Below, piece after piece: positions 1 through 8,409 of a DNA stretch of 64,000 nt; positions within the stretch are counted from its first letter, which is position 1, and the number at the start of each line of letters is the position of its first letter. Where the stretch lies: positions 1-64,000 of the forward strand of contig JAFIES010000076.1 in assembly GCA_020832415.1 (NCBI GenBank), in the 5' to 3' direction. The translations under genes and the position numbers were made by a program. The DNA is from Balneolaceae bacterium (GTDB taxonomy: Bacteria; Bacteroidota; Rhodothermia; Balneolales; Balneolaceae). A model generated the notes under the pieces. It worked only from the letters and a program-made list of their open reading frames with translations. It made no database searches and was not told where the DNA came from.

Positions 1-2766
1 CCCACATCTATTGATGCCGATGGAGAGAGTACCTCTGCCATTACGGTAACTCTTCGGGATGAGAATGATGAGCCGGTAACCCGTGGAGGCTTCGATATTG
101 AGTTGTTCACTACAGCCGGGACTTTGAGTAACATTACTGACAACGGTGATGGCACCTATACAGCCACACTTACTTCATCGACTGAGGAAGAAACAGCAGT
201 AATTACCGGAACTCTTGAAGGCGAAGATATAGAAGATTCGGCAGAGGTACGTTTTGAACTTGATGCACTGCCTCCATCACCAGATTTTACCACAATAGAA
301 GCGAATCCAACCAGCATTCTTGCAGACGGAGAAAGCACATCTGCCATTACCGTTACCTTGCGAAATGAAAATGATGAAACTGTTGGAAGAGGCGGCTTCG
401 AAGTAACACTGGCAGCCACAGCCGGATCACTTGGAGATATTACCGATAATGGTGATGGTACTTACACAGCGATACTCACCTCATCAACTGAAGAAGAGAT
501 CGCGCTGATTACCGGGACTGTTGAGGGTGAGGATATAGCAGATGATGCAGAAGTGGAATTTTTCCTTCCGCAGCCAAGCCCGGATTTCACAACAATCACA
601 GCAAGTCCAACAACTATTGCAGCAGACGGAGAGAGTACCTCTGCCATTACGGTAACTCTTCGGGATGAGAATGATGAGCCGGTAACCCGTGGAGGCTTCG
701 ATATTGAGTTGTTCACTACAGCCGGGACTTTGAGTAACATTACTGACAACGGTGACGGAACCTATACAGCCACTCTTACTTCATCGACTGAGGAAGAAAC
801 AGCAGTAATTACCGGTACACTCGAGGGTGAAGATATAAATGACACTTCCAAAGTAAACTTTGAATTGGATCCGGTTGTGCCGTCACCAGAGTTTACAATT
901 ATTATATCAGATCCTGACAATATACCGGCAGATGGTGAATCACAATCATCCATTACAGTTATTCTCTTTGATGAAAATAATGAGCCCATTACAGAGGGTG
1001 GTTTCTGTAGCTCAATTGAATTGTTTACAACAGATGGATCAATTGGAAGTATTGCAGATAACGGAGATGGTACTTGTGAGGCAACACTGACATCATCAAC
1101 AGATCCCGGAACAGCAGTAATTACCGGAACGCTGGGCGGTGAAAATATTGAAGACGATGCTGAAGTTGAATTTACAGCGTTACCTCCAACTGCTCAGAAT
1201 ACTACAATTAATGCGTCACCAACCCGAATCATGGCTGATGGTGAAAGTACTTCTACGGTAAGGGTTACTTTAAGAGACCGCTTGAATCAACGCGTAAGAA
1301 CCGGTGGATTTAATGTAACCCTCTCTACAAATGCAGGAACTCTCAGTAGTGTTACAGACAACGGAGATGGTACTTATACTGCTATTCTCACTTCATCATC
1401 TACAGAAGAGGTGGCCACAATAACCGGTACGCTCGAAGGCGATAATATAAATGACACGGCAACTGTACGGTTTGAGATTGAAATTCTGCCACCATCACCA
1501 GAATTCACAACTATCGAAGCTGACCCTGACAGAATTTTAGCTGATGGAGAAAGCATTTCGATTATCACGGTAACTCTTCGTGATGAAAATAATGAATTGG
1601 TTGGCGCTGGAGGTTTTGATGTTACCATATCAACAACGGCAGGTACGTTGAGTCAACCGGCAAATAGTGATAATTCAATTCTGCTTGACAAGGTTAACCT
1701 TGCTTATGCCGCAAATGAAAATTCATCAAATCCGCTTGTTGATAATGGTGACGGAACCTATACCGCAATACTGACCTCATCAACCAATGAAGAGACGGCA
1801 ATAATCACAGGTACTCTGGAAGGCGAAGACATTGATGATAGTGCCGAAGTAGAATTTGTAATAGAAATGCAACCACCATCAGCTCAGTTTACAACTATTG
1901 AGGCGGATCCAACCGAAATTTTTGCAGATGGAGAAAGCACATCTGTTGTTACTGTAACTCTGCGCGATTCTAATGATGAGCGTGTAAATATGGGTGGTTT
2001 TGATGTAGAGTTGTTCACAACTGCGGGAACTCTGAGTAGTGTTACTGATCTCGGTAATGGCAGGTATCGTGCAACATTAACTTCAACAACTACAGTTCAA
2101 ACGGCTGCAATTACAGGTAGACTTGAAGGAGAAACCATTAATGACAGTGCCGAAGTAGATTTTATATTGGCACCAATTACGGTTGATCCCAGATTTATAC
2201 AAATAATTGCAGAACACACAGAAATTCCTGCCGATGGTCAATCAACCTCGAGTATTCAGGTAATTCTGTATGATAGTAACAATGAGAGGATAACAGATGG
2301 CGGTTTTTGCCAGGATATTTCTCTGAGTACAACTATGGGAACTCTCAGCAATCTTACAGATAATGGCGATGGAACCTGCTCAGCCACACTTACATCTTCT
2401 GAGGAACCGGGAGAAGCAATTATCTCCGGTACCTATAAGGGTGATGAGATTGATGATACTGTAACGGTTACATTTTTATCACTTGATATGTTTAGTTGTA
2501 CGGTAGAAGCTGCCTACCCGAATCCATTTGTTGATCGGGTAACATTCCGGATCACTTCCCCAGCAGCCGGCCAGATCCAGTTCAATCTTTATGACATTCT
2601 GGGTAAAAATGTGGCAACCATAGCTAACCAGGATGTTACAGCAGGTGAACACGAAATTGTGTTCGACGGCGGCCAGCTTTCAAGCGGTGTGTATATATAC
2701 AGGCTGGTTTGTCCATGCAGTTGTGCATCAGATTCTGGTCGCATCACCAGGGTAGGTCGAAATTAA
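1..2766 (+). CDS. Ig-like repeat surface protein with T9SS sorting domain (5' truncated)
   Basis: The frame is open from base 1, so the gene begins outside the window; the first in-window start-like codon (TTG, 103) is internal. The protein is at least seven complete and one partial tandem Ig-like (invasin/Big_1-like) repeats of about 95-100 residues. Each has the pattern 'TTIxAxPTxIxADGEST', then 'TVTLRDxNxExV', 'GGFDVxLxTTAGTL', 'TDNGDGTYTAxLTSST' and 'AxITGTLEGExI'. Repeat six carries an extra loop of about 25 residues. Repeats four and eight carry a Cys pair (GGFC and DGTC) that could form a disulphide. The last 85 residues form a type A T9SS C-terminal sorting domain ('AYPNPF', 'NLYDILGKNVA', 'SSGVYIYRL'), followed by an unusual CPCSC cluster. 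The protein should be exported through type IX secretion and held at the cell surface, perhaps as an adhesin. The neighbouring OmpA and PorV-like genes fit this. Domain identification is firm; the ligand is unknown. Confidence 0.85.
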   Translation, partial: PTSIDADGESTSAITVTLRDENDEPVTRGGFDIELFTTAGTLSNITDNGDGTYTATLTSSTEEETAVITGTLEGEDIEDSAEVRFELDALPPSPDFTTIEANPTSILADGESTSAITVTLRNENDETVGRGGFEVTLAATAGSLGDITDNGDGTYTAILTSSTEEEIALITGTVEGEDIADDAEVEFFLPQPSPDFTTITASPTTIAADGESTSAITVTLRDENDEPVTRGGFDIELFTTAGTLSNITDNGDGTYTATLTSSTEEETAVITGTLEGEDINDTSKVNFELDPVVPSPEFTIIISDPDNIPADGESQSSITVILFDENNEPITEGGFCSSIELFTTDGSIGSIADNGDGTCEATLTSSTDPGTAVITGTLGGENIEDDAEVEFTALPPTAQNTTINASPTRIMADGESTSTVRVTLRDRLNQRVRTGGFNVTLSTNAGTLSSVTDNGDGTYTAILTSSSTEEVATITGTLEGDNINDTATVRFEIEILPPSPEFTTIEADPDRILADGESISIITVTLRDENNELVGAGGFDVTISTTAGTLSQPANSDNSILLDKVNLAYAANENSSNPLVDNGDGTYTAILTSSTNEETAIITGTLEGEDIDDSAEVEFVIEMQPPSAQFTTIEADPTEIFADGESTSVVTVTLRDSNDERVNMGGFDVELFTTAGTLSSVTDLGNGRYRATLTSTTTVQTAAITGRLEGETINDSAEVDFILAPITVDPRFIQIIAEHTEIPADGQSTSSIQVILYDSNNERITDGGFCQDISLSTTMGTLSNLTDNGDGTCSATLTSSEEPGEAIISGTYKGDEIDDTVTVTFLSLDMFSCTVEAAYPNPFVDRVTFRITSPAAGQIQFNLYDILGKNVATIANQDVTAGEHEIVFDGGQLSSGVYIYRLVCPCSCASDSGRITRVGRN
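22..149 (+). repeat. Copy 1 of 128-bp identical repeat inside the Ig-like gene
   Basis: Bases 22-149 are identical to bases 628-755, an offset of 606 bp, which is exactly two repeat units of 101 codons. Similarity continues with scattered synonymous changes to about 210/816. Other repeat units in the gene are far more diverged, so this pair reflects recent duplication or gene conversion. Confidence 0.9.
628..755 (+). repeat. Copy 2 of 128-bp identical repeat inside the Ig-like gene
   Basis: Partner of 22-149, lying in the third repeat unit. The first difference is at 756 (c, versus t at 150). Confidence 0.9.
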
Positions 2767-2781
2767 AAGGAGGGACAGAAC

Positions 2782-4077
2782 ATGACAGTATACTATAGTA
2801 AATCCGAAAATAAGGATATAATCATGAAAGCGATTAACACATTTTTGTTACTATCCCTTAGCAGCCTGCTCCTGGTTAGTTCCCCCATATACGCTCAAAC
2901 CAATACAGATAACAGTGAGAGCTCAAATCTGAACCGTCTCAGTATTGGGTTGATTGGGGGCGTTACAACCGGCAATATGAACATCAACTCAAAGTATACA
3001 GGGGTGTATGGTGCCAACGTGCGCTACTCTATTAATCCGGTAGTTGCTTTGCAGGCTAATGCCCTTTTAGGGGAGTTTATCTCCACCAATGTGGAATGTA
3101 AGCTGTTTGACCCCTCGTTCAGCAACCGGTTTGTGAATCTTGGATTACAGGGTCACATCAATATGTACAAGTTGATGTCGCGAGAAAATGCCCCTTTTGG
3201 GTTCAGCGTCTACTCAGTACTGGGTTTTGGCCTGTTGATGAATGATGTAACCACCGGTGTTGAGAATCCTGCTGCCGGTTGGGAAGATTTTATGGGTGAG
3301 GATAATACCGATACAGCACTTTATTACCAGTTTGGTATTGGTACCAGGTTAAAACTGTCTCCTCGGATAGATATTTTTGCCCAGTTTGACTACAACAGAA
3401 CAGATAACGACCGGATGGATGGTTTTCGGAATAGCCGCCTTTCCGGCACAGATCTTGATAATGGCCGGAACGATCATTTCTTAAATGTAACGGCCGGTAT
3501 TCAGTTTAAACTTGGTTCATCATCCAGGAATCATGCCGATTGGCACTGGTCTACACCACCACCTCCGCCTCCACCTGCACCCAAACCCGAGCCAGAAGTA
3601 GATCTGGAGGAGTTCAAAGAGCGGATAGAGGAGCTTGAAGATAAACTCAATGAAAAGGATCAGGCTATTAACCAGCTTTTTGATCAGTTGAGCGAACTGG
3701 AAGATGCCAGAGACGTGGAACGACTCGATAACGGGGTAATGGTGACTTTTAGTGATAAAATTTTATTTGAATTCGATTCCAGTGAATTGAGAGAGGATGC
3801 AATAAGAGCCCTTACTGGCTTCGCCGATGAAATTAAAAACCATGATGGGTTTCGAATCACAATAATCGGTCACACCTGTAACATCGGTACCGAAGAGTAC
3901 AATCAGGGCTTGTCGGAACGCAGAGCCGGTTCAGTAGAAAATTTTCTATTAGAAGTTGGCATTAATCCGGATACGATGTCGAGCTTTGGACGTGGTGAGC
4001 TTGAGCCCCGCTACGATAACAACACAAGAGATGGCAGAGAAATGAACCGCAGGGTGGAAATTGTCATCGAAAATTAA
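2782..4077 (+). CDS. OmpA-family outer membrane protein
   Basis: A 431-residue exported protein. An outer-membrane beta-barrel-like region (about residues 45-250) is followed by a proline-rich linker (seven consecutive Pro), an acidic coiled coil ('LEEFKERIEELEDKLNE'), and a C-terminal OmpA/MotB peptidoglycan-binding domain. The last contains 'FEFDSSELREDA', 'GHTCNIGTEEYNQGLSERRA' and 'NRRVEI'. It should tether outer membrane to peptidoglycan. Two starts are possible. ATG 2782 has an excellent Shine-Dalgarno (aggaggg, 7 nt upstream) but gives a long N-terminus. ATG 2824 gives a textbook signal peptide (MKAINTFLLLSLSS...YAQ) with a weaker aagga. I list the former. It follows the repeat protein by 15 bp and is probably co-transcribed with it and with the PorV-like gene. 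Confidence 0.88.
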   Translation: MTVYYSKSENKDIIMKAINTFLLLSLSSLLLVSSPIYAQTNTDNSESSNLNRLSIGLIGGVTTGNMNINSKYTGVYGANVRYSINPVVALQANALLGEFISTNVECKLFDPSFSNRFVNLGLQGHINMYKLMSRENAPFGFSVYSVLGFGLLMNDVTTGVENPAAGWEDFMGEDNTDTALYYQFGIGTRLKLSPRIDIFAQFDYNRTDNDRMDGFRNSRLSGTDLDNGRNDHFLNVTAGIQFKLGSSSRNHADWHWSTPPPPPPPAPKPEPEVDLEEFKERIEELEDKLNEKDQAINQLFDQLSELEDARDVERLDNGVMVTFSDKILFEFDSSELREDAIRALTGFADEIKNHDGFRITIIGHTCNIGTEEYNQGLSERRAGSVENFLLEVGINPDTMSSFGRGELEPRYDNNTRDGREMNRRVEIVIEN

Positions 4078-4122
4078 TTTGAGCTCGAAGAATAAAAACG
4101 ATCAAAAACAACAGGTGGTACT

Positions 4123-5256
4123 ATGAAGCAAGCTGTAATTAAACTTTCAGGTCTTTTAATCATGACTCTTATTTCCGTACTCCCAATGCACGCGCAGGTG
4201 GGAATAACGGCAGTTCCTTTTTTGCAAATAGAACCGGACTCCAGGGCAGGTGGTATGGGTAATACGGGTGTAGCTATCGCCGACGATGCATCAGCGATAT
4301 TTTGGAACCCTGCGGGTTTAGGTTTTCAAACATCCAATCAGGTCAGTCTTACACATGCAAACTGGTTGCCGGCGTTTAATGCCGATCTATATTATGATTA
4401 CCTCTCTGGTACTATGTATGTGGAAAACGTAGGTACATTTGGCGGTCACATCACATATTTAAATTTAGGGGAGCAAGTTCGTATGGATGAAACCGGCTTA
4501 GATCGCGGGCGTTTCAGCAGCTTTGAGATCAGTGCGGGTATTTCTTACGGAAAAAATCTTTCGGATAATTTTGCCCTGGGAACCGGTATCCGTTTCGTAT
4601 ACAGCTCGCTTGCTGATGGCAGCGTAGGTGGGCAGGATATCAACCCAGGATCCAGTATTGGTGTTGATCTGGGTGCACTCTATCGTACCGATCCATTTTT
4701 AGTAGGTACCAGAGAAGCAACCTTCAGTCTTGGGCTGAACCTGGCCAATGTAGGGCCTCGTATGCAGTACACAGATAATTCACAAAAAGATCCTTTGCCG
4801 GCTACACTTAGATTTGGGTTGGCTTATAAAATGGACCTGGATCACAGAGGAATCAATACCTTAACCTTCTCGAACGATATTACTAAAATAATGGCGCGCA
4901 GTGAGCGGGTGGAGAGAGCAAATGGTGATGTTAGCTTTGAATCAATGAGTACATTAAAAGCTCTATATCGCTCCTGGGGCAGTTATGAAAGATTTGATGG
5001 CCAGCAAAATCTAACTGTTGGTTTCATCGATCAGCTGATGTTTGGTTTTGGTTTGGAGTATTGGTACGATCAGTTGTTTGCCTTGCGAGCAGGTTACTAT
5101 TACGAACATCCCGATAATGGTAACCGTGAATTTCTGACATTAGGTGCAGGCCTGCGGTACAACATTTTTGGTTTTGATTTCAGCTATCTGGTCACTCTGG
5201 AAGATGACCACCCGCTTGCAAATACATTGCGATTGAGTGTTTCAGTGAAATTTTGA
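4123..5256 (+). CDS. PorV/PorQ-family outer membrane protein (T9SS-associated)
   Basis: A 377-residue protein with a signal peptide ending near 'MHAQ'. It opens with the PorV-type signature: 'DSRAGGMGNTGVAIADDASAIFWNPAGLGF' in outline, that is, an R-A-GMG...GVA...DA...WNPA pattern around residues 40-70. A long run of alternating beta-strand sequence follows, ending in a C-terminal aromatic residue (SVKF), typical of outer-membrane barrels. PorV shuttles T9SS substrates from the translocon to the attachment complex, and PorQ-like paralogues share the fold. The T9SS substrate gene encoded 1.4 kb upstream, with only the OmpA-family gene between, supports a secretion role. Whether this is the PorV of the main T9SS or a locus-specific paralogue cannot be decided here. 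Confidence 0.8.
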   Translation: MKQAVIKLSGLLIMTLISVLPMHAQVGITAVPFLQIEPDSRAGGMGNTGVAIADDASAIFWNPAGLGFQTSNQVSLTHANWLPAFNADLYYDYLSGTMYVENVGTFGGHITYLNLGEQVRMDETGLDRGRFSSFEISAGISYGKNLSDNFALGTGIRFVYSSLADGSVGGQDINPGSSIGVDLGALYRTDPFLVGTREATFSLGLNLANVGPRMQYTDNSQKDPLPATLRFGLAYKMDLDHRGINTLTFSNDITKIMARSERVERANGDVSFESMSTLKALYRSWGSYERFDGQQNLTVGFIDQLMFGFGLEYWYDQLFALRAGYYYEHPDNGNREFLTLGAGLRYNIFGFDFSYLVTLEDDHPLANTLRLSVSVKF

Positions 5257-5796
5257 GCTTAGTGAAAAGACTTTTTTTGAATGGATTTTCGAGTACGGGC
5301 CAATAAACCGTATGTTGGCTTCATATAGGTCAAATTCATCATAGGTTTGAGAAACCCGGAACGAATCTGTTCATTGGTTTGATCTGCATTGGCTACAGGC
5401 CTTACAATACTCAGCCTGAAACTATCACTGTAAAATGGTTGAGGCTTTTTACGTATATCTTTCATCAGTTCACTCTAATATTTCGTCAACCTATTTCAGT
5501 ATACGACCATAACTTTGAGTTAAGGTTCGCTCATAATCCAACGCTGTCAGATCCGCCTGCCTTCAGTCGGGCAGGCCCTGTAGGTACTGACAGGTTTTGA
5601 TCGACATTTCATACAAAGGTTATGCTTTACAGAGAGCGACTACTACTTTCAATAGAACACTTTCGTCTCCCCGACATCATCCATCTTTCACTTTTTGAGG
5701 GTGATTACAGATTGTAACTGAGAAAATTGGATTTAATTTTCCTTATTTTTTGTTGTACCAAGAGTAAATATACAATCAAAAACAGAACCCAATTTT
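5257..5796. other. 540-bp intergenic region
   Basis: I see no credible gene. Two short ORFs on opposite strands overlap each other and look like chance. The only structure found is the hairpin repeat at 5544-5593. An AT-rich stretch just before 5797 could hold the promoter of the next gene. Confidence 0.6.
5544..5593. repeat. Nested palindrome, REP-like intergenic repeat
   Basis: The outer arms CTGTCAG (5544-5550) and CTGACAG (5587-5593) enclose a GC-rich hairpin, GCCTGCC (5555-5561) and GGCAGGC (5570-5576). GC-rich inverted repeats of this type in AT-rich spacers are typical dispersed repeats of Bacteroidota genomes. That link is from general knowledge and not from a search. Confidence 0.45.
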
Positions 5797-6378
5797 ATGG
5801 CAGCAGTAAAATCGACCATGCTTGAACTCGGTACTGAAGCACCCGACTTTTCACTAAAAGATGCCGTTTCAGGCAAAACCGTATCTCTTCGTGATTACAG
5901 GGGAAACAGAGGAGTTCTGATAATGTTCATATCGAACCACTGTCCTTACGTAAAATTAATCAAAGAACATTTGGCCCAATATGCAGCCGATTACATGCCA
6001 AAAGATGTGGCGGTGGTTGCAATCGCTTCAAACGATATTGAAAATTACCCGGATGACAGCCCTGAAAAAATGAAGGAGGACGCTGAAAAGTTTGGATACC
6101 CATTCCCCTACCTATTTGATGAAACACAAGAGGTGGCAAAAGCTTACAAAGCCGCCTGTACACCTGATCTTTTTCTGTTTGATGAGAAGTATGAACTCTA
6201 CTATCGCGGCCAGTTTGATGATGCACGGCCCAAAAACGATATCAAACCAACCGGTAAGGATTTAAGAGATGCCACAGACCTGATGCTGGCCGGCAAACCT
6301 GCGCCTGATACTCAGATTCCAAGCATCGGCTGTAATATCAAATGGAAAAAAGGGAATGAACCGGAGTACTTTGGCTGA
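5797..6378 (+). CDS. Thioredoxin-like / AhpC-TSA family protein
   Basis: A 193-residue protein of the peroxiredoxin-like thioredoxin superfamily. Features are the 'GTEAPDFSLKDA' N-terminus, a 'SNHCPYVK' active-site strand near residue 50, and the cis-Pro region 'CTPDLFLFD' near residue 128. It has one Cys at the peroxidatic position, no CXXC, and a further Cys before the cis-Pro. Cytoplasmic, with no signal peptide. Proteins of this subfamily are usually annotated as thioredoxin-family or redoxin-domain proteins, and the substrate is not established. Its 3' end overlaps the start of pdxH by 23 bp, which implies translational coupling. Confidence 0.85.
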   Translation: MAAVKSTMLELGTEAPDFSLKDAVSGKTVSLRDYRGNRGVLIMFISNHCPYVKLIKEHLAQYAADYMPKDVAVVAIASNDIENYPDDSPEKMKEDAEKFGYPFPYLFDETQEVAKAYKAACTPDLFLFDEKYELYYRGQFDDARPKNDIKPTGKDLRDATDLMLAGKPAPDTQIPSIGCNIKWKKGNEPEYFG

Positions 6379-7024
6379 TTCAGTATCACAGGATCTTTCG
6401 TCACTGCGCGAACGCTATACCAAAGGCACATTAGAGGAAGGAAATCTGCCGAAAAATCCGATAAATCTTTTCAGAAGCTGGCTTGAAGATGCTCTGCAGA
6501 CTGAAGTGAAAGAGCCCAATGCAATGGCACTTGCTACAGTGGATGAACAAGGAAATCCTAACGTAAGGTACGTTCTGATGAAAGGGTTAAGTGATAGATC
6601 ACTTCGATTCTATACCAACTTTGAAAGCAGAAAAGCCGGGGAAATTGAAAAAAATCCTAATGGTTCGGTTGTTTTTTGGTGGGGAGAACTGGAGCGCCAG
6701 GTACGGATACGGGGTGAGATAAAAAAACTACCGGAGGCCGAAAGTGAAGCATATTTCAAATCACGTCCTCAGGAGAGCCAAATAGGTGCTTGGGCATCCA
6801 GGCAGAGCCGGGTTGTTGAGAGCAGGGAAGAACTGGAAAAAAGTTTTGAAGAGACAAAATCAAGATTCTCTGATGGTGAGATTCCAAAACCTCCATTTTG
6901 GGGAGGATATGAACTGGTTTTCAGATCTATAGAATTTTGGCAGGGGAGGCCCGGGCGCATGCACGATCGGGTTGAGTATTTACTACATAATAAAGAGTGG
7001 ACAAAAAGACGACTTGCACCGTAA
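6356..7024 (+). CDS. pdxH: Pyridoxamine 5'-phosphate oxidase
   Basis: A 222-residue FMN enzyme that oxidises pyridoxine or pyridoxamine phosphate to pyridoxal 5'-phosphate, the last step of B6 supply and salvage. Full-length family features are visible: 'NPINLFRSWLEDA', 'NAMALATVDEQGNPNVRYVLMK', the FMN-binding 'FYTNFESRKAGEI', 'VFWWGELERQVRI', 'SRPQESQIGAWASRQS', and the C-terminal 'EFWQGRPGRMHDR' and 'RRLAP'. ATG 6356 lies inside the preceding redoxin gene, and the trmB ATG follows the stop by 2 bp. The three genes form a compact operon. The window holds many PLP enzymes (thrC, lat, rocD, alr). Confidence 0.96.
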   Translation: MNRSTLADSVSQDLSSLRERYTKGTLEEGNLPKNPINLFRSWLEDALQTEVKEPNAMALATVDEQGNPNVRYVLMKGLSDRSLRFYTNFESRKAGEIEKNPNGSVVFWWGELERQVRIRGEIKKLPEAESEAYFKSRPQESQIGAWASRQSRVVESREELEKSFEETKSRFSDGEIPKPPFWGGYELVFRSIEFWQGRPGRMHDRVEYLLHNKEWTKRRLAP

Positions 7025-7026
7025 AG

Positions 7027-7698
7027 ATGAGCAATAAGAATAAAACCGGGCGAATTGCAGAGGTAAACCGTTTTTCAAATGTAATTCAGTATGTGGCTTT
7101 TGAAGATGAACATGAATTAAAAGGGAAGTGGAGTTCCGGGGAGTTTGGGAACAGTAATCCACTCACTCTTGAGCTTGCCTGCGGAAAAGGAGAGTACACC
7201 GTAGGTTTGGCCAAACGATATCCTGAACGAAATTTCGTTGGTATTGATATAAAAGGGCCAAGAATCTGGGTGGGTGCAAAGGAAGCCCTCGATAAGAGTA
7301 TCCAGAATGTTCGTTTTCTTCGGGCATTTATCGACCATCTTGAAAATTACTTCTCGAAAGATGAAGTGGAAGAGATCTGGATTCCATTCTCTGATCCCTA
7401 CTTAAAAAGGCCGAAAAAGCGGCTCACCTCACCAAAATTTCTGAACATTTACAGAAATGTCTTGAAGCCGGGGGGTATCATACATCTGAAAACAGATTCA
7501 AAAGTGTTGTATGATTATACACTTGATGTCATTATGAGAGAAGATCTGAATGTTATTACCCGCATCGATGATGTGTATCGTGATGCACCGGAGCACGAAT
7601 TGCTCACCTCCATCCAAACCTATTATGAAAAAATGCATCTCAAAGAGGGGAAAACTATTCACTATGTAGCCTTTCAGCTCACGCCTGAAATGGTCTGA
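7027..7698 (+). CDS. trmB: tRNA (guanine-N7-)-methyltransferase
   Basis: About 223 residues. It makes m7G46 in tRNA using S-adenosylmethionine. The SAM-binding motif 'LELACGKGEYTVGLA' is followed by 'NFVGIDIKGPRIW', 'NVRFLRAFIDHL', the TrmB hallmark 'IPFSDPYLKRPKKRL' (a variant of FPDPWPKxRHxKRR), and 'YRNVLKPGGIIHLKTD'. I chose ATG 7027, 2 bp after the pdxH stop. A GTG at 6997 would add ten residues (MDKKTTCTVK) that lie inside pdxH and do not look conserved. Confidence 0.93.
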   Translation: MSNKNKTGRIAEVNRFSNVIQYVAFEDEHELKGKWSSGEFGNSNPLTLELACGKGEYTVGLAKRYPERNFVGIDIKGPRIWVGAKEALDKSIQNVRFLRAFIDHLENYFSKDEVEEIWIPFSDPYLKRPKKRLTSPKFLNIYRNVLKPGGIIHLKTDSKVLYDYTLDVIMREDLNVITRIDDVYRDAPEHELLTSIQTYYEKMHLKEGKTIHYVAFQLTPEMV

Positions 7699-7745
7699 TT
7701 TTGTGTGCTCATTTTTAATTCATCACTGAATTTCCCGCCTGCCTC

Positions 7746-7773
7746 TTGACATTAAACACAATTTTGATAAATT
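7746..7773 (+). promoter_or_regulatory. Putative promoter of the tetR-fadE operon
   Basis: TTGACA at 7746-7751 is followed by AT-rich sequence including CAATTTTG (7 of 8 matches to the Bacteroidota -7 element TAnnTTTG) and gataaatt. It lies directly upstream of the palindromic operator. Assigned by eye only. Confidence 0.35.
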
Positions 7774-7776
7774 AAA

Positions 7777-7798
7777 ACTGTTTACTTAACAGTGTTAA
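7777..7798. promoter_or_regulatory. Overlapping palindromes, probable TetR operator
   Basis: ACTGTT-5-AACAGT (7777-7793) overlaps a perfect 13-bp palindrome, TTAACA-G-TGTTAA (7786-7798). The site ends 11 bp before the TetR start codon, the classic place for autoregulation and for control of the downstream fadE gene. Confidence 0.55.
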
Positions 7799-7809
7799 CC
7801 TGAGTTTAA

Positions 7810-8397
7810 ATGTCATTACGCGAAGAAATTTTAGAGGTCAGCAAAGATATTTTAATTAAAGACGGGTTTGGTAAGATGTCGATGCGCCGTATTGCCCGCC
7901 GTGCAGATGTTACAGCTACAAGCATCTATCTCTATTTTAGAAATAAAGATGATCTGCTTTTGGCTCTTATTCAGGAGAGTATTGACGACCTTAAAGAGGC
8001 TTTAGAAGAGGTTGTTGATCCATCGAAAGATTTTATTCAGCAGCTTGAAGATATGGCAAGAGCATATATTCGCTTTGCGTTGGATCATCCCAGGGAGTAC
8101 GAAATAATCTATATGGTTCGCCCGGAAGAGATGCCTAAATATCCGCGCGAAAAATTTAATGAAGTGCGTAGTGCGTACGAGTTGCTTGCAGATATTATTG
8201 ACAGAGGTAAACAAGAAAATATAATTGATGTTGATGATCCGCTCATTTCGGCCTATACCATTTGGGCACAAATTCATGGCGTGGTTTCGGTAATGCTTAA
8301 TAAAAGGCTCGATACCCGAGTGCCACGTGAGAAGTTTACAGATCAGGCAGTGGATCACATCATAAAGGGATTTATCATTCAAAAAACACCGGTATAA
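7810..8397 (+). CDS. TetR/AcrR-family transcriptional regulator
   Basis: A 195-residue regulator. The N-terminal helix-turn-helix covers about residues 5-50 ('REEILEVSKDILIKDGFGKMSMRRIARRADVTATSIYLYFRNKDDLLLAL' pattern: GF, IA..A.VT...IY.YF..KD.L). A divergent C-terminal ligand-binding/dimer domain contains 'FALDHPREYEIIYMVRP', resembling the WHG-type C-terminal domain. It is encoded 12 bp before the acyl-CoA dehydrogenase gene, so its ligand may be an acyl-CoA and its target this operon. The palindrome just upstream is the likely operator. Repression and the ligand are inferences from context. Confidence 0.9.
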   Translation: MSLREEILEVSKDILIKDGFGKMSMRRIARRADVTATSIYLYFRNKDDLLLALIQESIDDLKEALEEVVDPSKDFIQQLEDMARAYIRFALDHPREYEIIYMVRPEEMPKYPREKFNEVRSAYELLADIIDRGKQENIIDVDDPLISAYTIWAQIHGVVSVMLNKRLDTRVPREKFTDQAVDHIIKGFIIQKTPV

Positions 8398-8409
8398 CAG
8401 GAGGCAACT

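Noticed and set aside
156-1628. Several antisense ORFs of 75-95 residues across the Ig-like repeats
   Set aside because: They repeat each other because the sense gene repeats, and are Ser/Val-rich shadow frames without start signals.
1-2500. CRISPR-like periodicity
   Set aside because: Period is about 300 bp and in frame; it encodes Ig-like protein repeats.
5259-5600. Two opposite overlapping small ORFs after the PorV-like gene
   Set aside because: No motifs, no ribosome-binding site, and one reads through a palindromic repeat.
6997-7026. GTG start giving trmB ten extra residues
   Set aside because: Lies within pdxH; ATG 7027 gives normal spacing after the pdxH stop and a typical N-terminus.
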